Below, one piece after another: positions 41,686 to 52,700 of a stretch of 64,000 nt of DNA (position 1 is its first letter; every line of letters starts with the position of its first letter). Origin of the DNA: Janthinobacterium sp. (GTDB lineage Bacteria; Pseudomonadota; Gammaproteobacteria; Burkholderiales; Chitinibacteraceae); assembly GCA_025360045.1 (NCBI GenBank), contig JANYCY010000033.1, forward strand, positions 1 to 64,000, given 5' to 3'. The translations under genes and the position numbers were made by a program. The notes under the pieces are model-generated. The model had not been told where the DNA came from, did not search any database, and saw only the letters and a list, made by a program, of their open reading frames with translations.

Positions 41686-43713
41686 TTAAACCTTAAACCT
41701 ATCCACGGCTTTTTGTAAATCTAAAGAAAGATGCCCTAGGTTTTTGGCGGCATCATGCACCTGCTGCAAAGCCTGATTATTATCGTGAACCATGGTGTTT
41801 ATTCTGTCGACATTGAGTGAAATATCTTCGGTAGCTTTAGATTGCTGCGCCGTTGTTTTGGCAATGTGATGCACGCTGTCCGACATTTTATTCGTGCCTA
41901 TCGTAATTTCGGCAATTTGATCCGCCGCATCTTTCGATAACTCGACGCCTTCTTCTACCTGCTGCAAAGCCAACTCCATGCCTTTAGCCGCCTGAGTGGT
42001 TTCATCCTGAATCAGCGTAATCATTTTGCCAATATCTAAAGTGGCACTGCTGGTGTTTTCTGCCAGCTTTCTCACTTCATCGGCCACCACAGCAAATCCA
42101 CGCCCTTGTTCCCCTGCACGCGCCGCTTCGATAGCTGCATTAAGCGCAAGCAAATTGGTCTGATCGGCAATGCCACGAATCACATTCACCACTTTCGAGA
42201 TATCGCTTGAGCGCTCTTTTAGACCATTCATCAGCATCGATTGCGCCTTAACCACGGCTTCAATTTTGGCGATTTCAGCCGAGGTCGCCCGCACGCCAAA
42301 TTCAGCTTGGCGTGCATTGGTTTCTGCAACATGGCTCATCGTTTCAGTGGCAAGGGCATTTTCTGCAATCAAGTTAATCCCCACCGAGACCTCCTCAATG
42401 GCACCTGCCGTTTGCTCCGCAGCCTTGGCTTGCATGGATGAGCCCTGTGCCACCGTATCTGCGTGGCCTGCTAATTGAGCAATTTGCACATTCAGCTCAG
42501 CCACTTGTAGCTTCACCGTATTAATCATTTCGGCGAGAGAGCCTACAAATACATTAAACGCCTGCGAAGTACGGCCAATTTCATCGCCGCTACTGACTTC
42601 TAGCCGATGGCTTAAATCTGCATCGCCTGCCGACAATTGCATCATGGCTTGATTAAGTCGCAAAATAGGCCGAGTTAAATAATTAAGCGTGCCTGATAAA
42701 ATAATCGAGAGGATTAATAATCCTAAGCCACCAATTAAAAATGAAATTTGCAATAGCCGATTAGAGCGCGCATAAAACTCGGCCTCTGGCACATTAATCA
42801 CTAAGCTCCAAATCAAGCCCGTTTTTCCCATTTTTATCGGCATAAAGAAACGGATAAACCCACCATTCTCAATATGCAAAGATTTACCGCTTTGAATTTC
42901 AGCCAATATATTGGCAGGGATCTCATTGCTATCTACGGACTTAGCTAAACGAGATGAATCAGGGTGGCTGCCATAAATGCCACCGGCACTAATCAAGCTA
43001 ATAAAACCACTATCAAAGACTTTGACTTGGCTTAGCGTTTTTTGCAAATCCCCCATTGGAATATCGCTGCCTGCCACACCCACAAACTGGCCTTGGTGCT
43101 GAATAGGCAGAGCAAATGACATCATTAACACCTTGGTATCGGTGTCCACATAGGGCTCCACCACAGACAACTTGCCCGAGGCTTTTGGCGCTGTGTAATA
43201 AGCACCACCGTAATAGGCTTCTTCCCATTTGCTCACTGCAGCCTCATTCATCTCGGCATCATGGGCGTATTCAACCAGCTCAACTTTATCGCCCTTACGT
43301 AAGGCCCATGGTGCATAAGCACCTGAAGGATAAGCGGTTTTATCCTTGGTAAATTCAGCATCTTTGCCATCAAATTGACCATGCTCATAAATCAGCCATA
43401 GATCATAAAGCGCAGTATTGTCTTTTAAAGCTTGCAATAAAAAGCTATTGGTTTGGCTGCGCTGCAATAACCCATGTTGCTTGCTACTCTCTAAGCTACT
43501 CACCAAAGTTTGTAATGGCCCCAATGGCTTTTCCAGCTCATTTTGTACAAATTGTGCATAATGCTTGGCCATATTTTCTGCACTACCAAATGCCTCGGCG
43601 CTCATTTCTTGGCGAGTATTCCAAGCCAGCACAGACAACATCAATCCTAAAATAATAAATAAAGAGCCCAGCACCGTTAGCATTATTTTGGCGCGAAAAC
43701 CAAGCTTTTTCAT
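41686..43713 (-). CDS. Methyl-accepting chemotaxis protein, double-Cache sensor
   Basis: A 675-residue receptor: N-terminal helix (about 8-30), large periplasmic dCache-type domain (about 35-310; [53 protein letters not shown]), second helix (about 322-345), HAMP, and signalling domain with [20 protein letters not shown] and [13 protein letters not shown]. The GTG start used in the ORF track (43722) lies within the ribosome site; ATG at 43713 with AAGGGTG upstream is preferred. Ends DRFKV. Confidence 0.94.
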   Translation of the reverse strand: MKKLGFRAKIMLTVLGSLFIILGLMLSVLAWNTRQEMSAEAFGSAENMAKHYAQFVQNELEKPLGPLQTLVSSLESSKQHGLLQRSQTNSFLLQALKDNTALYDLWLIYEHGQFDGKDAEFTKDKTAYPSGAYAPWALRKGDKVELVEYAHDAEMNEAAVSKWEEAYYGGAYYTAPKASGKLSVVEPYVDTDTKVLMMSFALPIQHQGQFVGVAGSDIPMGDLQKTLSQVKVFDSGFISLISAGGIYGSHPDSSRLAKSVDSNEIPANILAEIQSGKSLHIENGGFIRFFMPIKMGKTGLIWSLVINVPEAEFYARSNRLLQISFLIGGLGLLILSIILSGTLNYLTRPILRLNQAMMQLSAGDADLSHRLEVSSGDEIGRTSQAFNVFVGSLAEMINTVKLQVAELNVQIAQLAGHADTVAQGSSMQAKAAEQTAGAIEEVSVGINLIAENALATETMSHVAETNARQAEFGVRATSAEIAKIEAVVKAQSMLMNGLKERSSDISKVVNVIRGIADQTNLLALNAAIEAARAGEQGRGFAVVADEVRKLAENTSSATLDIGKMITLIQDETTQAAKGMELALQQVEEGVELSKDAADQIAEITIGTNKMSDSVHHIAKTTAQQSKATEDISLNVDRINTMVHDNNQALQQVHDAAKNLGHLSLDLQKAVDRFKV

Positions 43714-43722
43714 GGGCGTCAC

Positions 43723-44112
43723 CCTTTAAAAAGAAGAAGGATTGAAACGTAAGAGTAGTCGTATGTAAACTAAGCTGTATAAGTATTTTCGCATAGAGCC
43801 TATTAAAAAATAAGCTTACGAAATACAAAAAAACATCCAGAATAAATTTACTGATAACGGTAACGACTTACGACAAGAAACAATAAACATCAAGCAATGT
43901 AAGCCTTAGCAAACGAATACACCACTTCATAATGTCCCTAATACCTTTTAAGCAAGAATCACGTACCTCGCTAGGCAATGGGTGTTAGCATCAATCCCCC
44001 TTTCTAATTTGTACTCTGCCCCGCCAAATCCTAATCATTCTTGCAAAGCCCTTCTGAGGAAGCGTTGCGTCGGTTCGAAAAGCATCCAACGCCGCACCTA
44101 CACAAGGCTTTC
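43723..44112. other. Intergenic region without recognised genes
   Basis: About 390 bp of AT-rich sequence between two divergent genes. It should contain the promoter of the chemoreceptor gene (minus) and of the methyltransferase (plus). No repeat family or structured element was noticed. Confidence 0.5.
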
Positions 44113-44800
44113 ATGCCCTATAGCACGCCCATTGGCTACCAAGTCAAAACTCAAGATATCGCCGTTGCTGGCGGGCTTGATTTAAACATCCGCTCGCTAC
44201 TCGATATTCAGCAGTATTTTGATCCTCTAGGCGAAGCAGAAAACGCGGGAATTTCGCCTGCTTGCTGGCCGCTATTTGGGCAAATCTGGCCATCGGCACA
44301 AAAGCTGGCCGATTTAATGCAAGTTTATATTTTGGGTGAGCGACGGATTTTAGAAATTGGCTGTGGCTTGGCGCTGGCAAGCATGGTGGTGCATCGCAGA
44401 AATGGCGATATCACCGCCAGCGATTGCCACCCATTGACCGAGACTTTTCTGAAAGCAAACTTGCAGCTCAATACCCTGCCCGCGCTGAAATACAGCACCG
44501 GTAATTGGGAGCGTGCAAATCTTGAGCTAGGCCAATTCGATTTAATTATCGGCAGCGATGTGCTCTACGAGCGCAACCAGCCCGCCGCGCTCTCCGCCTT
44601 TATCGACCGCCATGCCGCCCCCCCAAGCCGAAGTACTGATTATCGACCCCAACCGAGGTAATCGAAGTGCTTTTAACCGGCAAATGGCTGCAAATGGCTT
44701 TAGCCTGAGCGAAACACTAATCAACAAGCCCCTGCATGATGGCCGTGCTTACAAGGGTAGATTATTGAAATATGAGCGAGAGATAGCGTGTGTTTGCTAA
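44113..44800 (+). pseudogene. SAM-dependent methyltransferase, frameshifted in a C7 tract
   Basis: A class I methyltransferase with motif I ILEIGCGLALASMVVHRRNG, motif II ITASDCHP, and motif IV FDLIIGSDVLYERNQP, like the lysine-methyltransferase/METTL21-type family. The frame starting at MPYSTPIGYQVKT (44113) runs out at 44661, but the other frame continues the family pattern: EVLIIDPNRGNRSAFNRQMA to KGRLLKYE at 44800. The two frames meet at CCCCCCC (44618-44624); with six C instead of seven the protein would be about 229 residues. Either a sequencing error, a recent mutation or a phase-variable tract. Confidence 0.78.
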
Positions 44801-44849
44801 ACAAATTGTATTTTTAGTAGCAAGCAGCGAAAAAGCGCTAATAACCACG

Positions 44850-45109
44850 CTCTCTGCGTAGGGCTTTTTAAAGTCCCCTTGAAACACGCCGTAGCGAGGA
44901 ACAAGCGGGGCGGGGGATCGCTTGGGAGCGAGGTACGAGCCAATCCCGCCCGCCGCCGACTCGATTGTCCGCAGCGCAGGGGCCTTCGTGTTTCGTGGGG
45001 TGGCCTTCTTTGGCTTCGTTTCTTGGCCACACAAGAAAGGAAGGTCCAGCGGGACGCCCGCACCAAAATCAATGTGCCGAAGGCACTAAAAAGATCTTTT
45101 AGACTTTGG
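44850..45109. repeat. GC-rich intergenic element with both strands open, probable dispersed repeat
   Basis: GC content rises sharply relative to the flanks. Segments such as GCCTTCTTTGGCTTCGTTTC and TTGGCCACACAAGAAAGGAA resemble, from memory, a dispersed element common in betaproteobacterial intergenic space, in which long ORFs occur in several frames by chance. ORFs 44762-45034, 44797-45120 and 44879-45127 all overlap here and none has a start signal. No gene is called. Confidence 0.4.
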
Positions 45110-45730
45110 TTAACGCACAAGGGGTAAAACCCGCAACTTTAAAAACACCATCGCAGCCAACAGCGCATCGTTCAGTGGATCATGGCGGGGCAAGTCGGGT
45201 AGGTTTAGCGTTTGCAGAATATGGCTAAGGCTTAGGTCTACATCGGGGCGATGCGCCGTTACCATTTGGTCATAAAACAAGCCGGATACCTCGATGCAGG
45301 CATTGGGCAAAGCCACGCCCAGCATGGGTTTTAGCAGACGGTTGAGCACCGCCAAATCAAATTCCAAATAATAACCCACCAAGGGCCGTGGCCCGATAAA
45401 GTGCAGCAGAGCGGCCAGAGCCTCCTCTATAGCCATGCCCTCTTGCACATCCTGATGGCGCAAACCATGCACGGCAATGCTGGCCGGATCAATTTGCCCT
45501 GCGGGTTTAACTAGCAATTTAAGATGCTCGGAAACTAAAATCTTCGGGCCTTTAATCTTGATCGCAGCAATGCTTAAAATCTCTGCCTGCTTGGGGTCTA
45601 GGCAGCTCATTTCACAATCTAGGCTGACGTATTCATCTGCAATAGGCTCGCCCCATAGGTAGGCGAACTCTTGATTCGCCAAGGCTAGGCTGCGCGATCT
45701 GCACCAGCGCTGCCAATAGCCCCAGCTCAC
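45110..45730 (-). CDS. DnaQ-like 3'-5' exonuclease
   Basis: A 206-residue DEDDh exonuclease-fold protein: YVSLDCEMSCLDP (Asp, Glu), LVGYYLEFDLAVLNRLL (third Asp region) and HDPLNDALLAA (His and final Asp). The N-terminal 28 residues (WGYWQRWCRSRSLA) are an extension typical of the copy that is encoded with DUF294 proteins. It overlaps the upstream DUF294 gene by 4 bp. In other proteobacteria this pair lies by acetate permease/acetyl-CoA synthetase genes, which are not in this window. Confidence 0.92.
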   Translation of the reverse strand: MSWGYWQRWCRSRSLALANQEFAYLWGEPIADEYVSLDCEMSCLDPKQAEILSIAAIKIKGPKILVSEHLKLLVKPAGQIDPASIAVHGLRHQDVQEGMAIEEALAALLHFIGPRPLVGYYLEFDLAVLNRLLKPMLGVALPNACIEVSGLFYDQMVTAHRPDVDLSLSHILQTLNLPDLPRHDPLNDALLAAMVFLKLRVLPLVR

Positions 45731-47520
45731 AACATGCCCAGCTTAAAGTGGTGGCTAATCAGCTGGCGAAATTGCTTCACCACCGACAGCGTGTCTTTTA
45801 ATAACTCGCGCTCCAGCGTGGTTAAAGCAGCAGGATCGATCAGATGATCAACTGGCTTATCCATAGCCTGATTGAGCAGCCCAGCTTTAAGCTGCAAGCC
45901 TTGTAAAAACGCCAGAGATTCGGCTAAATCACGGCCAAAGCGCTCACTTAAATGGCCCATATCACTTAAGCGCTGAATACGTTGATAGCTATTACACTCA
46001 TCTATCCCATATTGCAGCGCAAGGCTGCGCAGGCCGTGCACCACAGGGAAAATGCCGCCTTTTTTAATATCGAGCGCGTGTTTATCCGGCCCAACCGTGG
46101 CAATTAGCCTAGAAAACAAATTAATCGGCGGGGAGAATTGTTCGACCGGAAAAGCAAAGTGCGATAAAAATGCCGCGTTGTCGCCTAAATCCTGCTGCAA
46201 ATACTGGCGCAAGCCCTCAAACAAAGCCACCTGCCCGCACACTGGCCGCGCATCCAGCCAAATCGCCATATGCATTACATTTTCACCGCTGGCGCTGCTG
46301 GTCCAAGTATTAATCTGCCGCTTATACCCTGCCACACTTTGCCGCCACAGAGGGTTAGAAACCATCACGAAGCCGGGGCAAGAAGGGTAGCCAAAGGCGA
46401 TCAGCTGCTGATTAAATTCACTACACACGCGCTCCAGATCCGGATGCTGATAGCCATCTTCAATAATCAGCGCATTATCCTGATCGGTATTTAATATTTG
46501 CTCGCCGCGTCCTTCAGAGCCTAAAACCAGCAGGCACACATGCGGCAGCATCTCTGGCGGGGCAAGCAGGGTAAACAGGCGGCTAAATAAACGCTGGCGA
46601 ATTTCCCCGACCAGCTCGGCCAGCAGGGTGATTTTCATGCCATTGCCGTGCAAAGAGCGGATTAATTGCTGAGTGCTTTTAACCGCCGCCATCAGCCCAT
46701 CGGGATGATTGGCACGGCCAATTTGTGCGGTAATGCCGCGTGGATTATGCGAGTTATTAAAAAAAGCCGACATCAGCTCGATCTGCTCCAGCACGCCGCA
46801 AACCTCGTCGCCCTCCAGCACCACCAGCCTTTGCACCGAGTGCCGCATCATCAACAGCATGGCGTGGTGCAGATCGTCCTCGGCTTTTACACAAATCAGC
46901 GGGCGCTTAAGGTGGCGATAAATCGCTTCATGATTGGCATCCAGCCCATCCACCACCACATTGCGCAAATCGCTCTGGGTAAAAATCCCCACGCCCGAAG
47001 CTTCCTTCACCAACACGGCGCGGCTATGCACGCGTTTCATCAGCCGTGCCGCATCCATCACCGTGGCGCTTTCTGCTAGCCAGCAAGGTGAATGCAGTAC
47101 CGCATCGGCTACCCTTGGCTGTAACTCTTGCACGGAGTGCCCCAGCGCCGCCAATTTACGCGCCACATCCGCATAAAAAAACGCCGCAAACTGGCTATTA
47201 GCATCGCTGATTTTCATCGCCACATCACGCCTGATATGCCAAAGCAGCGTGTCGTCATGTGCATGCAAAGTGCAGCAAGCCTTGCCACTCAGCAGAGATT
47301 TACTATCCAGCACATCAAAACAGCCGTAAAAGCTCGCCTCACCACCCTCCCTGACTAGCCCCTTCATCACCACCAGCAAGGCATCTACCCCCTCGCCCTG
47401 CTGCTGAATCACCGATCCAGCCGCGTAATAAGCCACATCCAGCGCAGCGGCGACGCGATCCCGCTCTGCGGTATTCAGGCTATTAAACGGTGCACGATTA
47501 AAATCAAAAGATGTCGTCAT
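45727..47520 (-). CDS. cNMP-binding/CBS/DUF294 nucleotidyltransferase-like signalling protein
   Basis: A 597-residue cytosolic protein: N-terminal cyclic-nucleotide-binding fold (about 15-130), two CBS domains (about 150-270; DAARLMKRVHSRAVLVKE and MRHSVQRLVVLEGDEVCGVL), then a DUF294 nucleotidyltransferase-like domain (about 300-440; VLGSEGRGEQILNTDQDNAL, which has the GS and D-x-D motif) and DUF294 C-terminal helical domain. By architecture a regulator that senses nucleotides; related proteins control acetate metabolism genes. Forms an operon with the DnaQ-like exonuclease. Confidence 0.93.
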   Translation of the reverse strand: MTTSFDFNRAPFNSLNTAERDRVAAALDVAYYAAGSVIQQQGEGVDALLVVMKGLVREGGEASFYGCFDVLDSKSLLSGKACCTLHAHDDTLLWHIRRDVAMKISDANSQFAAFFYADVARKLAALGHSVQELQPRVADAVLHSPCWLAESATVMDAARLMKRVHSRAVLVKEASGVGIFTQSDLRNVVVDGLDANHEAIYRHLKRPLICVKAEDDLHHAMLLMMRHSVQRLVVLEGDEVCGVLEQIELMSAFFNNSHNPRGITAQIGRANHPDGLMAAVKSTQQLIRSLHGNGMKITLLAELVGEIRQRLFSRLFTLLAPPEMLPHVCLLVLGSEGRGEQILNTDQDNALIIEDGYQHPDLERVCSEFNQQLIAFGYPSCPGFVMVSNPLWRQSVAGYKRQINTWTSSASGENVMHMAIWLDARPVCGQVALFEGLRQYLQQDLGDNAAFLSHFAFPVEQFSPPINLFSRLIATVGPDKHALDIKKGGIFPVVHGLRSLALQYGIDECNSYQRIQRLSDMGHLSERFGRDLAESLAFLQGLQLKAGLLNQAMDKPVDHLIDPAALTTLERELLKDTLSVVKQFRQLISHHFKLGML

Positions 47521-47604
47521 AAGTCCCCCTATAGCTAATTTTAGATTTAATGGCGGGGAAAGGCGGGGAGATCTGGGTGTTTATTGATGTAGATCTGAGC
47601 TTGC

Positions 47605-47670
47605 GGGGTAAACCCAAATCTTAAAACCCGGAGAGCACGGGGGACGCGGAGTTTCACGGAGGAAAACAGA
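47605..47670. repeat. Family A repeat, left arm only
   Basis: GGTAAACCCAAATCTTAAAA, CCCGGAGAGCACGGGGGACG and CGGAGTTTCACGG match the left arm of other copies (35971, 55477); no right arm. Confidence 0.6.
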
Positions 47671-47729
47671 TTTTGAGTCATTGCGTAGCTATGGGCTAAT
47701 GACGACGGCCAGATACTATCCTTGAGACG

Positions 47730-47758
47730 AAAAAAAACCCTTGATCAACAAGGGCTAT
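47730..47758 (-). terminator. Terminator of tRNA-Ser
   Basis: On the minus strand AGCCCTTG and CAAGGGTT flank TTGAT and are followed by TTTTTTT, 57 bp after the tRNA 3' end. Confidence 0.85.
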
Positions 47759-47814
47759 TTTCTTATTCAGCTTACTTACTATCTAAGACTAAACTCAGCC
47801 AGTGCAGCTGCACT

Positions 47815-47907
47815 TGGCGGAGAGCAAGGGATTCGAACCCTCGATACAGGTTTTGCCCGTATGCTCCCTTAGCAGGGGAGTGCCTTCGACCACTCGGCCA
47901 ACTCTCC
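47815..47907 (-). tRNA. tRNA-Ser (anticodon GCT)
   Basis: The minus strand reads GGAGAGTTGGCCGAGTGGTC, anticodon loop CTGCTAA within stem CTCCC/GGGAG, a long variable arm (CATACGGGCAAAACCTGTAT), T arm GAGGG-TTCGAAT-CCCTT and 3' GCTCTCCGCCA. Class II tRNA of 93 nt with encoded CCA. Confidence 0.97.
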
Positions 47908-48011
47908 ATCAAGACTGCGAATCATACCTAATCACTTACAATTTAGTCAATAAAACTGTCAAAATTCCACAAAATAATATATTTCAATATTGCTCTGCGT
48001 CCTTTTCAGCC

Positions 48012-49013
48012 TTACAAATCCTCTGGCATCTGTGGCACCGCAGCGCCATTACCCGCCACCATGCCATAAGCCATCCACAGCATCAGCAGGCCGTACATAA
48101 TTCTGGGGAACCACTCGGCGACTTTGCTTTGGAAATCAGCGATGGAAGCACTTTCCATATTTACATGCCGCAGCAGCATTTCAGGCAAAGTGCCGCTGGC
48201 CTCCCCTGTTTGCACAAAACCCGTCACCCGTTCTTCCCCTAAAAAAGACTGATGATCAAGCGCTTTAGCGAGGCTATCCCCGCGCTGCATTTTGGGCAGG
48301 ATGCGGCTGTATTCGCTGCGAATCAGCTGATTATGAATCGCCCGGTTCGCCTTGGGCAGAGCATCAAACATCGGCAGGCCCGCTTCCAGCATCAGCGCCA
48401 GGCTTTCAAAAAAATCCCGCGCATTACGCCGCACATGCATGGCCCCAAAGAGCGGCATTTTGATCAGCAGCGTTTCAATCTGCAACCGTAAGCGAGACGG
48501 CCCAGTGACTTCCAACCAATCCGAAACCCCTTTAAACAAGCCATAGAGACAGATAAAAAACAGCATTGGCCGCAGGCAGCGCCACAAATAAGCAGCAGGG
48601 CTAAGCGTGCCCAACACCAAATCGGGCAAAGGTTGTACTAGTAAAGCCAACACAAACACCACGATGGGCAGCATCATTTTGGAGCGCATCTGCTTGCTTA
48701 ATCTGGCTTTCAGCGTATAGCGCTCAGCCAAGCGAAAATAAGTATGCGCAGGGCTGCCCGCACTAATCGCCGCATGCAGCAAATCCGCTTCCAGATCGCT
48801 AAACAAGCCCGCCATCCGTCCTGCCACCGCCACATCCTTGCCCCGCCCCAGCCACTTACGCGCCTCGTCGACCCTAGGCTGAGCCGATTTTGCTAGCCGC
48901 AAGGATAAAAAAGCCTGCGCCACCGGCAAGCCAGCCTTCTCCATCGTTGCCAGATGGGTAAACAAATCGGCACGGATGGCGTCAGTTAATGGGGGGAGTT
49001 TGGGTTTAGGCAT
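48012..49013 (-). CDS. Type II secretion F-domain membrane protein (PilC/GspF-like), solitary
   Basis: A 333-residue protein with two T2SSF-type helical domains (about 12-110 and 200-310; ARDFFESLALMLEAGLPMFD, FVQTGEASGTLPEMLLRHVN) and membrane helices at about 115-135, 150-170 and near the C-terminus. It is shorter than PilC/GspF (about 400) and no pilB, pilD or gsp genes are adjacent. Might serve a minor pilus or secretion system or be an orphan paralogue. Starts 8 bp inside the end of the preceding AT-rich gene. Confidence 0.88.
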   Translation of the reverse strand: MPKPKLPPLTDAIRADLFTHLATMEKAGLPVAQAFLSLRLAKSAQPRVDEARKWLGRGKDVAVAGRMAGLFSDLEADLLHAAISAGSPAHTYFRLAERYTLKARLSKQMRSKMMLPIVVFVLALLVQPLPDLVLGTLSPAAYLWRCLRPMLFFICLYGLFKGVSDWLEVTGPSRLRLQIETLLIKMPLFGAMHVRRNARDFFESLALMLEAGLPMFDALPKANRAIHNQLIRSEYSRILPKMQRGDSLAKALDHQSFLGEERVTGFVQTGEASGTLPEMLLRHVNMESASIADFQSKVAEWFPRIMYGLLMLWMAYGMVAGNGAAVPQMPEDL

Positions 49014-49503
49014 TTGACAATTTTTTAAAAAACCATGAATAAAGCCCTAAGTTTTCTTCCGAAGATATGCTTAATAACTCAGGAACAAATATAGGTAATT
49101 TTTTTAGCTCCTTCTTTATTTTAGGCATAGTTTTTTTCTCTAGCTCTACAAATTCATCATAACATTCTGGGTTGAGCTTCATTTTACGAGAACACTGATA
49201 ACACACCTCGTAATACTCTCTAATTAGCCCGGCTGTTTTTTTATCAAAATATTTATAAACATTTGCATTAAAATTAGAGAACTTAACAACTTCCTTTCTA
49301 TCTATCACTCCTCTATCGCACTGTGTCATGTAGCCTACAAGCTTAACAAATGAATCTATTGTTAACTTTGCGCAATCTAGTTTATTTAAAATTTCAAGTT
49401 GATTAGCACTTTTACTTGCAAAATAAATAGCAGGAACTCCAACGAGAAAAGTAGAAATAGGACCTGCCCACCCAAGAATTAATGTCATTTTATCAGCAAT
49501 CAT
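49006..49503 (-). CDS. Hypothetical AT-rich protein with N-terminal membrane helix
   Basis: A 165-residue protein with a single N-terminal hydrophobic helix (about 6-28; LILGWAGPISTFLVGVPAIY), then a Lys-rich helical domain with Cys residues (YEVCYQCSRKMKLNPECYDE). Base composition is clearly more AT-rich than the genes around it, suggesting acquisition by transfer. Starts are possible at Met1 or Met6. Overlaps the T2SSF gene by 8 bp. Not recognised. Confidence 0.6.
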   Translation of the reverse strand: MIADKMTLILGWAGPISTFLVGVPAIYFASKSANQLEILNKLDCAKLTIDSFVKLVGYMTQCDRGVIDRKEVVKFSNFNANVYKYFDKKTAGLIREYYEVCYQCSRKMKLNPECYDEFVELEKKTMPKIKKELKKLPIFVPELLSISSEENLGLYSWFFKKLSNA

Positions 49504-49708
49504 ATATTTCCTTATTTTTTATAAAAAATAATTTCAGAACACTCCGAAACTATTTCAATTAAAACACGAAGATATTTTATTACAAGCCCTTGCTTTATTT
49601 GATTTCCATGCATTGGCGAAATATTCATCAAAAAACACCGGTCTCTTACTGCATTCCCCCCCACTTTCCGCTACCCTCCCCCCTAAGCCCATTCAATAAG
49701 ACTTCCCC

Positions 49709-52700
49709 GTGCTACATCTATTCCAATCCAACCGTATCGATGTTCTGCTGGCGGCGCTGGCGCATCAGTTAGAGACTTCTCCTTTAGCTTCCCCTTTTGA
49801 GCAGGAAAAGATTGTGGTGCAGTCTAAGGGGATGGGGCGGTGGTTGAATTTTCGCTTGGCAGAAAAGCAGGGCATGACGGCGCAGATGGGTTATCCGCTG
49901 TTGGCGTCTTTTTTCTGGGATTTAATGCAACGCACGCTGGGCGGCAATCTGCCGAAGAAGTCGCCGTTTTCGCGGGAGATTATGGGCTGGCGGGTATTGG
50001 CCTGGCTAGATTCGCAGCCTAATGCGCCGGTGCTGCTTAATTATCTGCGCGAAGGCGGGGATTTTCGGCGCTTTGAACTCGCCACGCGCATTGCCGATGT
50101 GTTCGATCAGTATTTGGTTTACCGCCCCGACTGGCTGCTGGCTTGGGAAAAACATCAGAGCCTAGGGCTGGGGGACGATGAGGCTTGGCAAGCGGCGCTG
50201 TGGCGCTATCTATCTAAGGATGAGCTGGATATTCGTGTAGATGGCGGCCATCGTGGCGCGCTGCTGGCGGCCACTCACAAGCGGCTGCTCGACCCGCGCC
50301 CGCTGGATTTGCCCAGCCGTGTTTCGCTATTTGGCATATCCAGCCTGCCGCCGGTGTATATGGAGATTTTGCGCGCGCTGTCTAAACGCTGCGAGGTGTT
50401 TATCCATGCGCTGAATCCTTGCGGCGAGCCTTGGGGCGAGATTCGGGATGCGGCGGAAATCGCGCGGCTTTCTGATGGCTTTGATCCTGAAGACCTGTAT
50501 TTGGAAGTCGGCAATCCGCTGTTGGCGGTGTGGGGCAAGCAGGGGCGGGAGTTTTTTAATCAGCTGATTGCCGAGCCAGAAATCCTTGAATACTTCACGC
50601 CTTTTCCTGGCAACCACGACACGATGTTGCAAACGCTAAAAAGCGATGTGCTGGAGCTTGTCGCCCGCAGCCCGGAAACCGCACAGCGCGTGGCGGCGAA
50701 CGATCAATCCTTGCAAGTGCATATCTGCCATTCAGCCATGCGCGAAATTGAAGTGCTGCACGATCAGCTCTTGGCGCTATTCGAGGCCGACACCACGCTC
50801 ACCCCCGCCGATATTGTGGTGTTGATGCCCGATATCGAACATTACATTCCCTATATTGAGGCCGTATTCGGTCGCCATTTGGAGAAGGGCGGCGCATCTG
50901 CACTCTCCGCTCCCCATGTGCCCTTTGCCATTGCTGACCGCAGCCTAAAAGACGCAGCTCCCTTGGCGCAAGCCCTGCTAGAGCTGCTCACCCTGCCGCA
51001 ATGCCGCTTTGCCAGCGATTGGATGATGGCGCTGCTGGATATCCCCGCCATTGCCCGCCGCTTTGAAATCCCCGCATCCGACTTGCCCACCATCCACCGC
51101 TGGATCAGCGAATTAGGCATTCATTGGGGCAGAGACGGCGAGCATAAGGCCGAGCTGGGTTTACCCAATACCTTTGAGCACACTTGGCGGTTTGGGCTAG
51201 ATAGATTGCTGCTGAGCATCGCACTGCCCGCTGGCGTGGCGGGCGCTGCTGCACCACTCTTTGCTGGCACATTGCCCGGCAGCGGCGTGGCGGGAAATCA
51301 GGCGCAGTTGGCGGCTGGCCTCGCGGCTTTTGCCGAGACGCTGTTTGAGCAAGCCGCATCGCTATCGGGTGAGCACACGCCCGAGCTGTGGCATAGAAAA
51401 TTGATAGACATGATAGAGGCGCTGTTTGCGCCGGATGATGATGAAGCGCTTACTCTGGCCGAGCTGCGCGAGCAGATTATTGAATTTGCCGAGCAAAGCC
51501 GTGCCGCCAACTACGATGCGCCGGTGGATTTATCTGTGCCGCGCAGTTGGCTCAATGGCGCGCTGTCCGGCAAGATTCCGAGTGGTGGTTTTTTAACCGG
51601 CGCGGTGACATTTTGCGCCATGGTGCCGATGCGCTGCCTGCCCTTTAGAGTGATTGCCCTCTTGGGCTTTAATGACGGCGCTTTCCCGCGCGAATCGCGC
51701 CCGCCGGGCTTTGATTTGATGGCGCACAATCCGCAATATGGCGATCGATCCCGTCGCGCCGATGATCGCTATCTCTTCTTGGAAACCTTGCTTTCAGCCA
51801 GCGATGTGCTGTATCTGAGTTATGTAGGCCGTGGCATCCAAGATAATGGTGTGATTCCGCCATCGGTGGTGGTGTCTGATTTGCTCGACGCCGTGGGGCG
51901 CAGCTTTGTGCTGGAAGACGCCCCGCCGCAACCCGCCCTTGGCAACGAGGCGCTGAAATGGCGGCGCATCGAGCGCGAGCGGCTACTCAAGCATCTGATT
52001 ACCGAACACCCGCTGCAACCCTTTAGCCCTCGCTATTTTAAGGAAGAACGACTACCCGCCTATTCCCCACTCTGGTTTGCTGCCGCCACCGCCATTGGCC
52101 AGCCGCAGGGCCTGCCACTCTCGGTATTGGCAGAAAGCTTGCCGCTGCCCGATGCAGAATTTAAAAATGTCGCGTTTAACGATTTGCTGGCCTTTTGGCG
52201 CAACCCTACCCGATATTTACTCAGAAACCGCATCGGCATCCGGCTTGCTGACGAGGCTGTGGAATTCGAAAGCAACGAGCCATTTAGCCTGTCTTTTTCC
52301 GCAAAAAGCGAGCTAAACCAAGTAATCTGGCAATCCCTGGAGCAGGGCTGGAGCAGTGATTCCATCGCCACCGGCCGAGCCGCCGGCCTGCTGCCGCACG
52401 GTGGTTTTGGCGATATGAGCGCCGCCAAGCAATCGGCCACGCTACGCAAACTCTATAACGCCGCCGAGCCACTGCTCAGCGATGCAACGCTGGCACCGCA
52501 TTCTTTTCTGTTTAAATTTGCGGACGATATGCAGCTCAACGGCGCACTGCACCAGCTACGCCCCAATGGGCAAGTGGCGGTTTGGACAGACCACAGCTCG
52601 CCCATCGAGCTAATCGCCTGCTGGCTAAAACACCTCGCCCTCTGCCACGCCGCACCCGATGGCGTGCAACAGGAAACACGCATCGTCAGTCAAAAAGGCC

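Noticed and set aside
44558-44800. Separate 80-residue gene
   Set aside because: It continues the methyltransferase sequence after the C7 tract, so it is the second part of one frameshifted gene.
44762-45127. Three overlapping ORFs on both strands in the GC-rich block
   Set aside because: Mutually overlapping, no ribosome sites and the sequence looks like a dispersed intergenic element.
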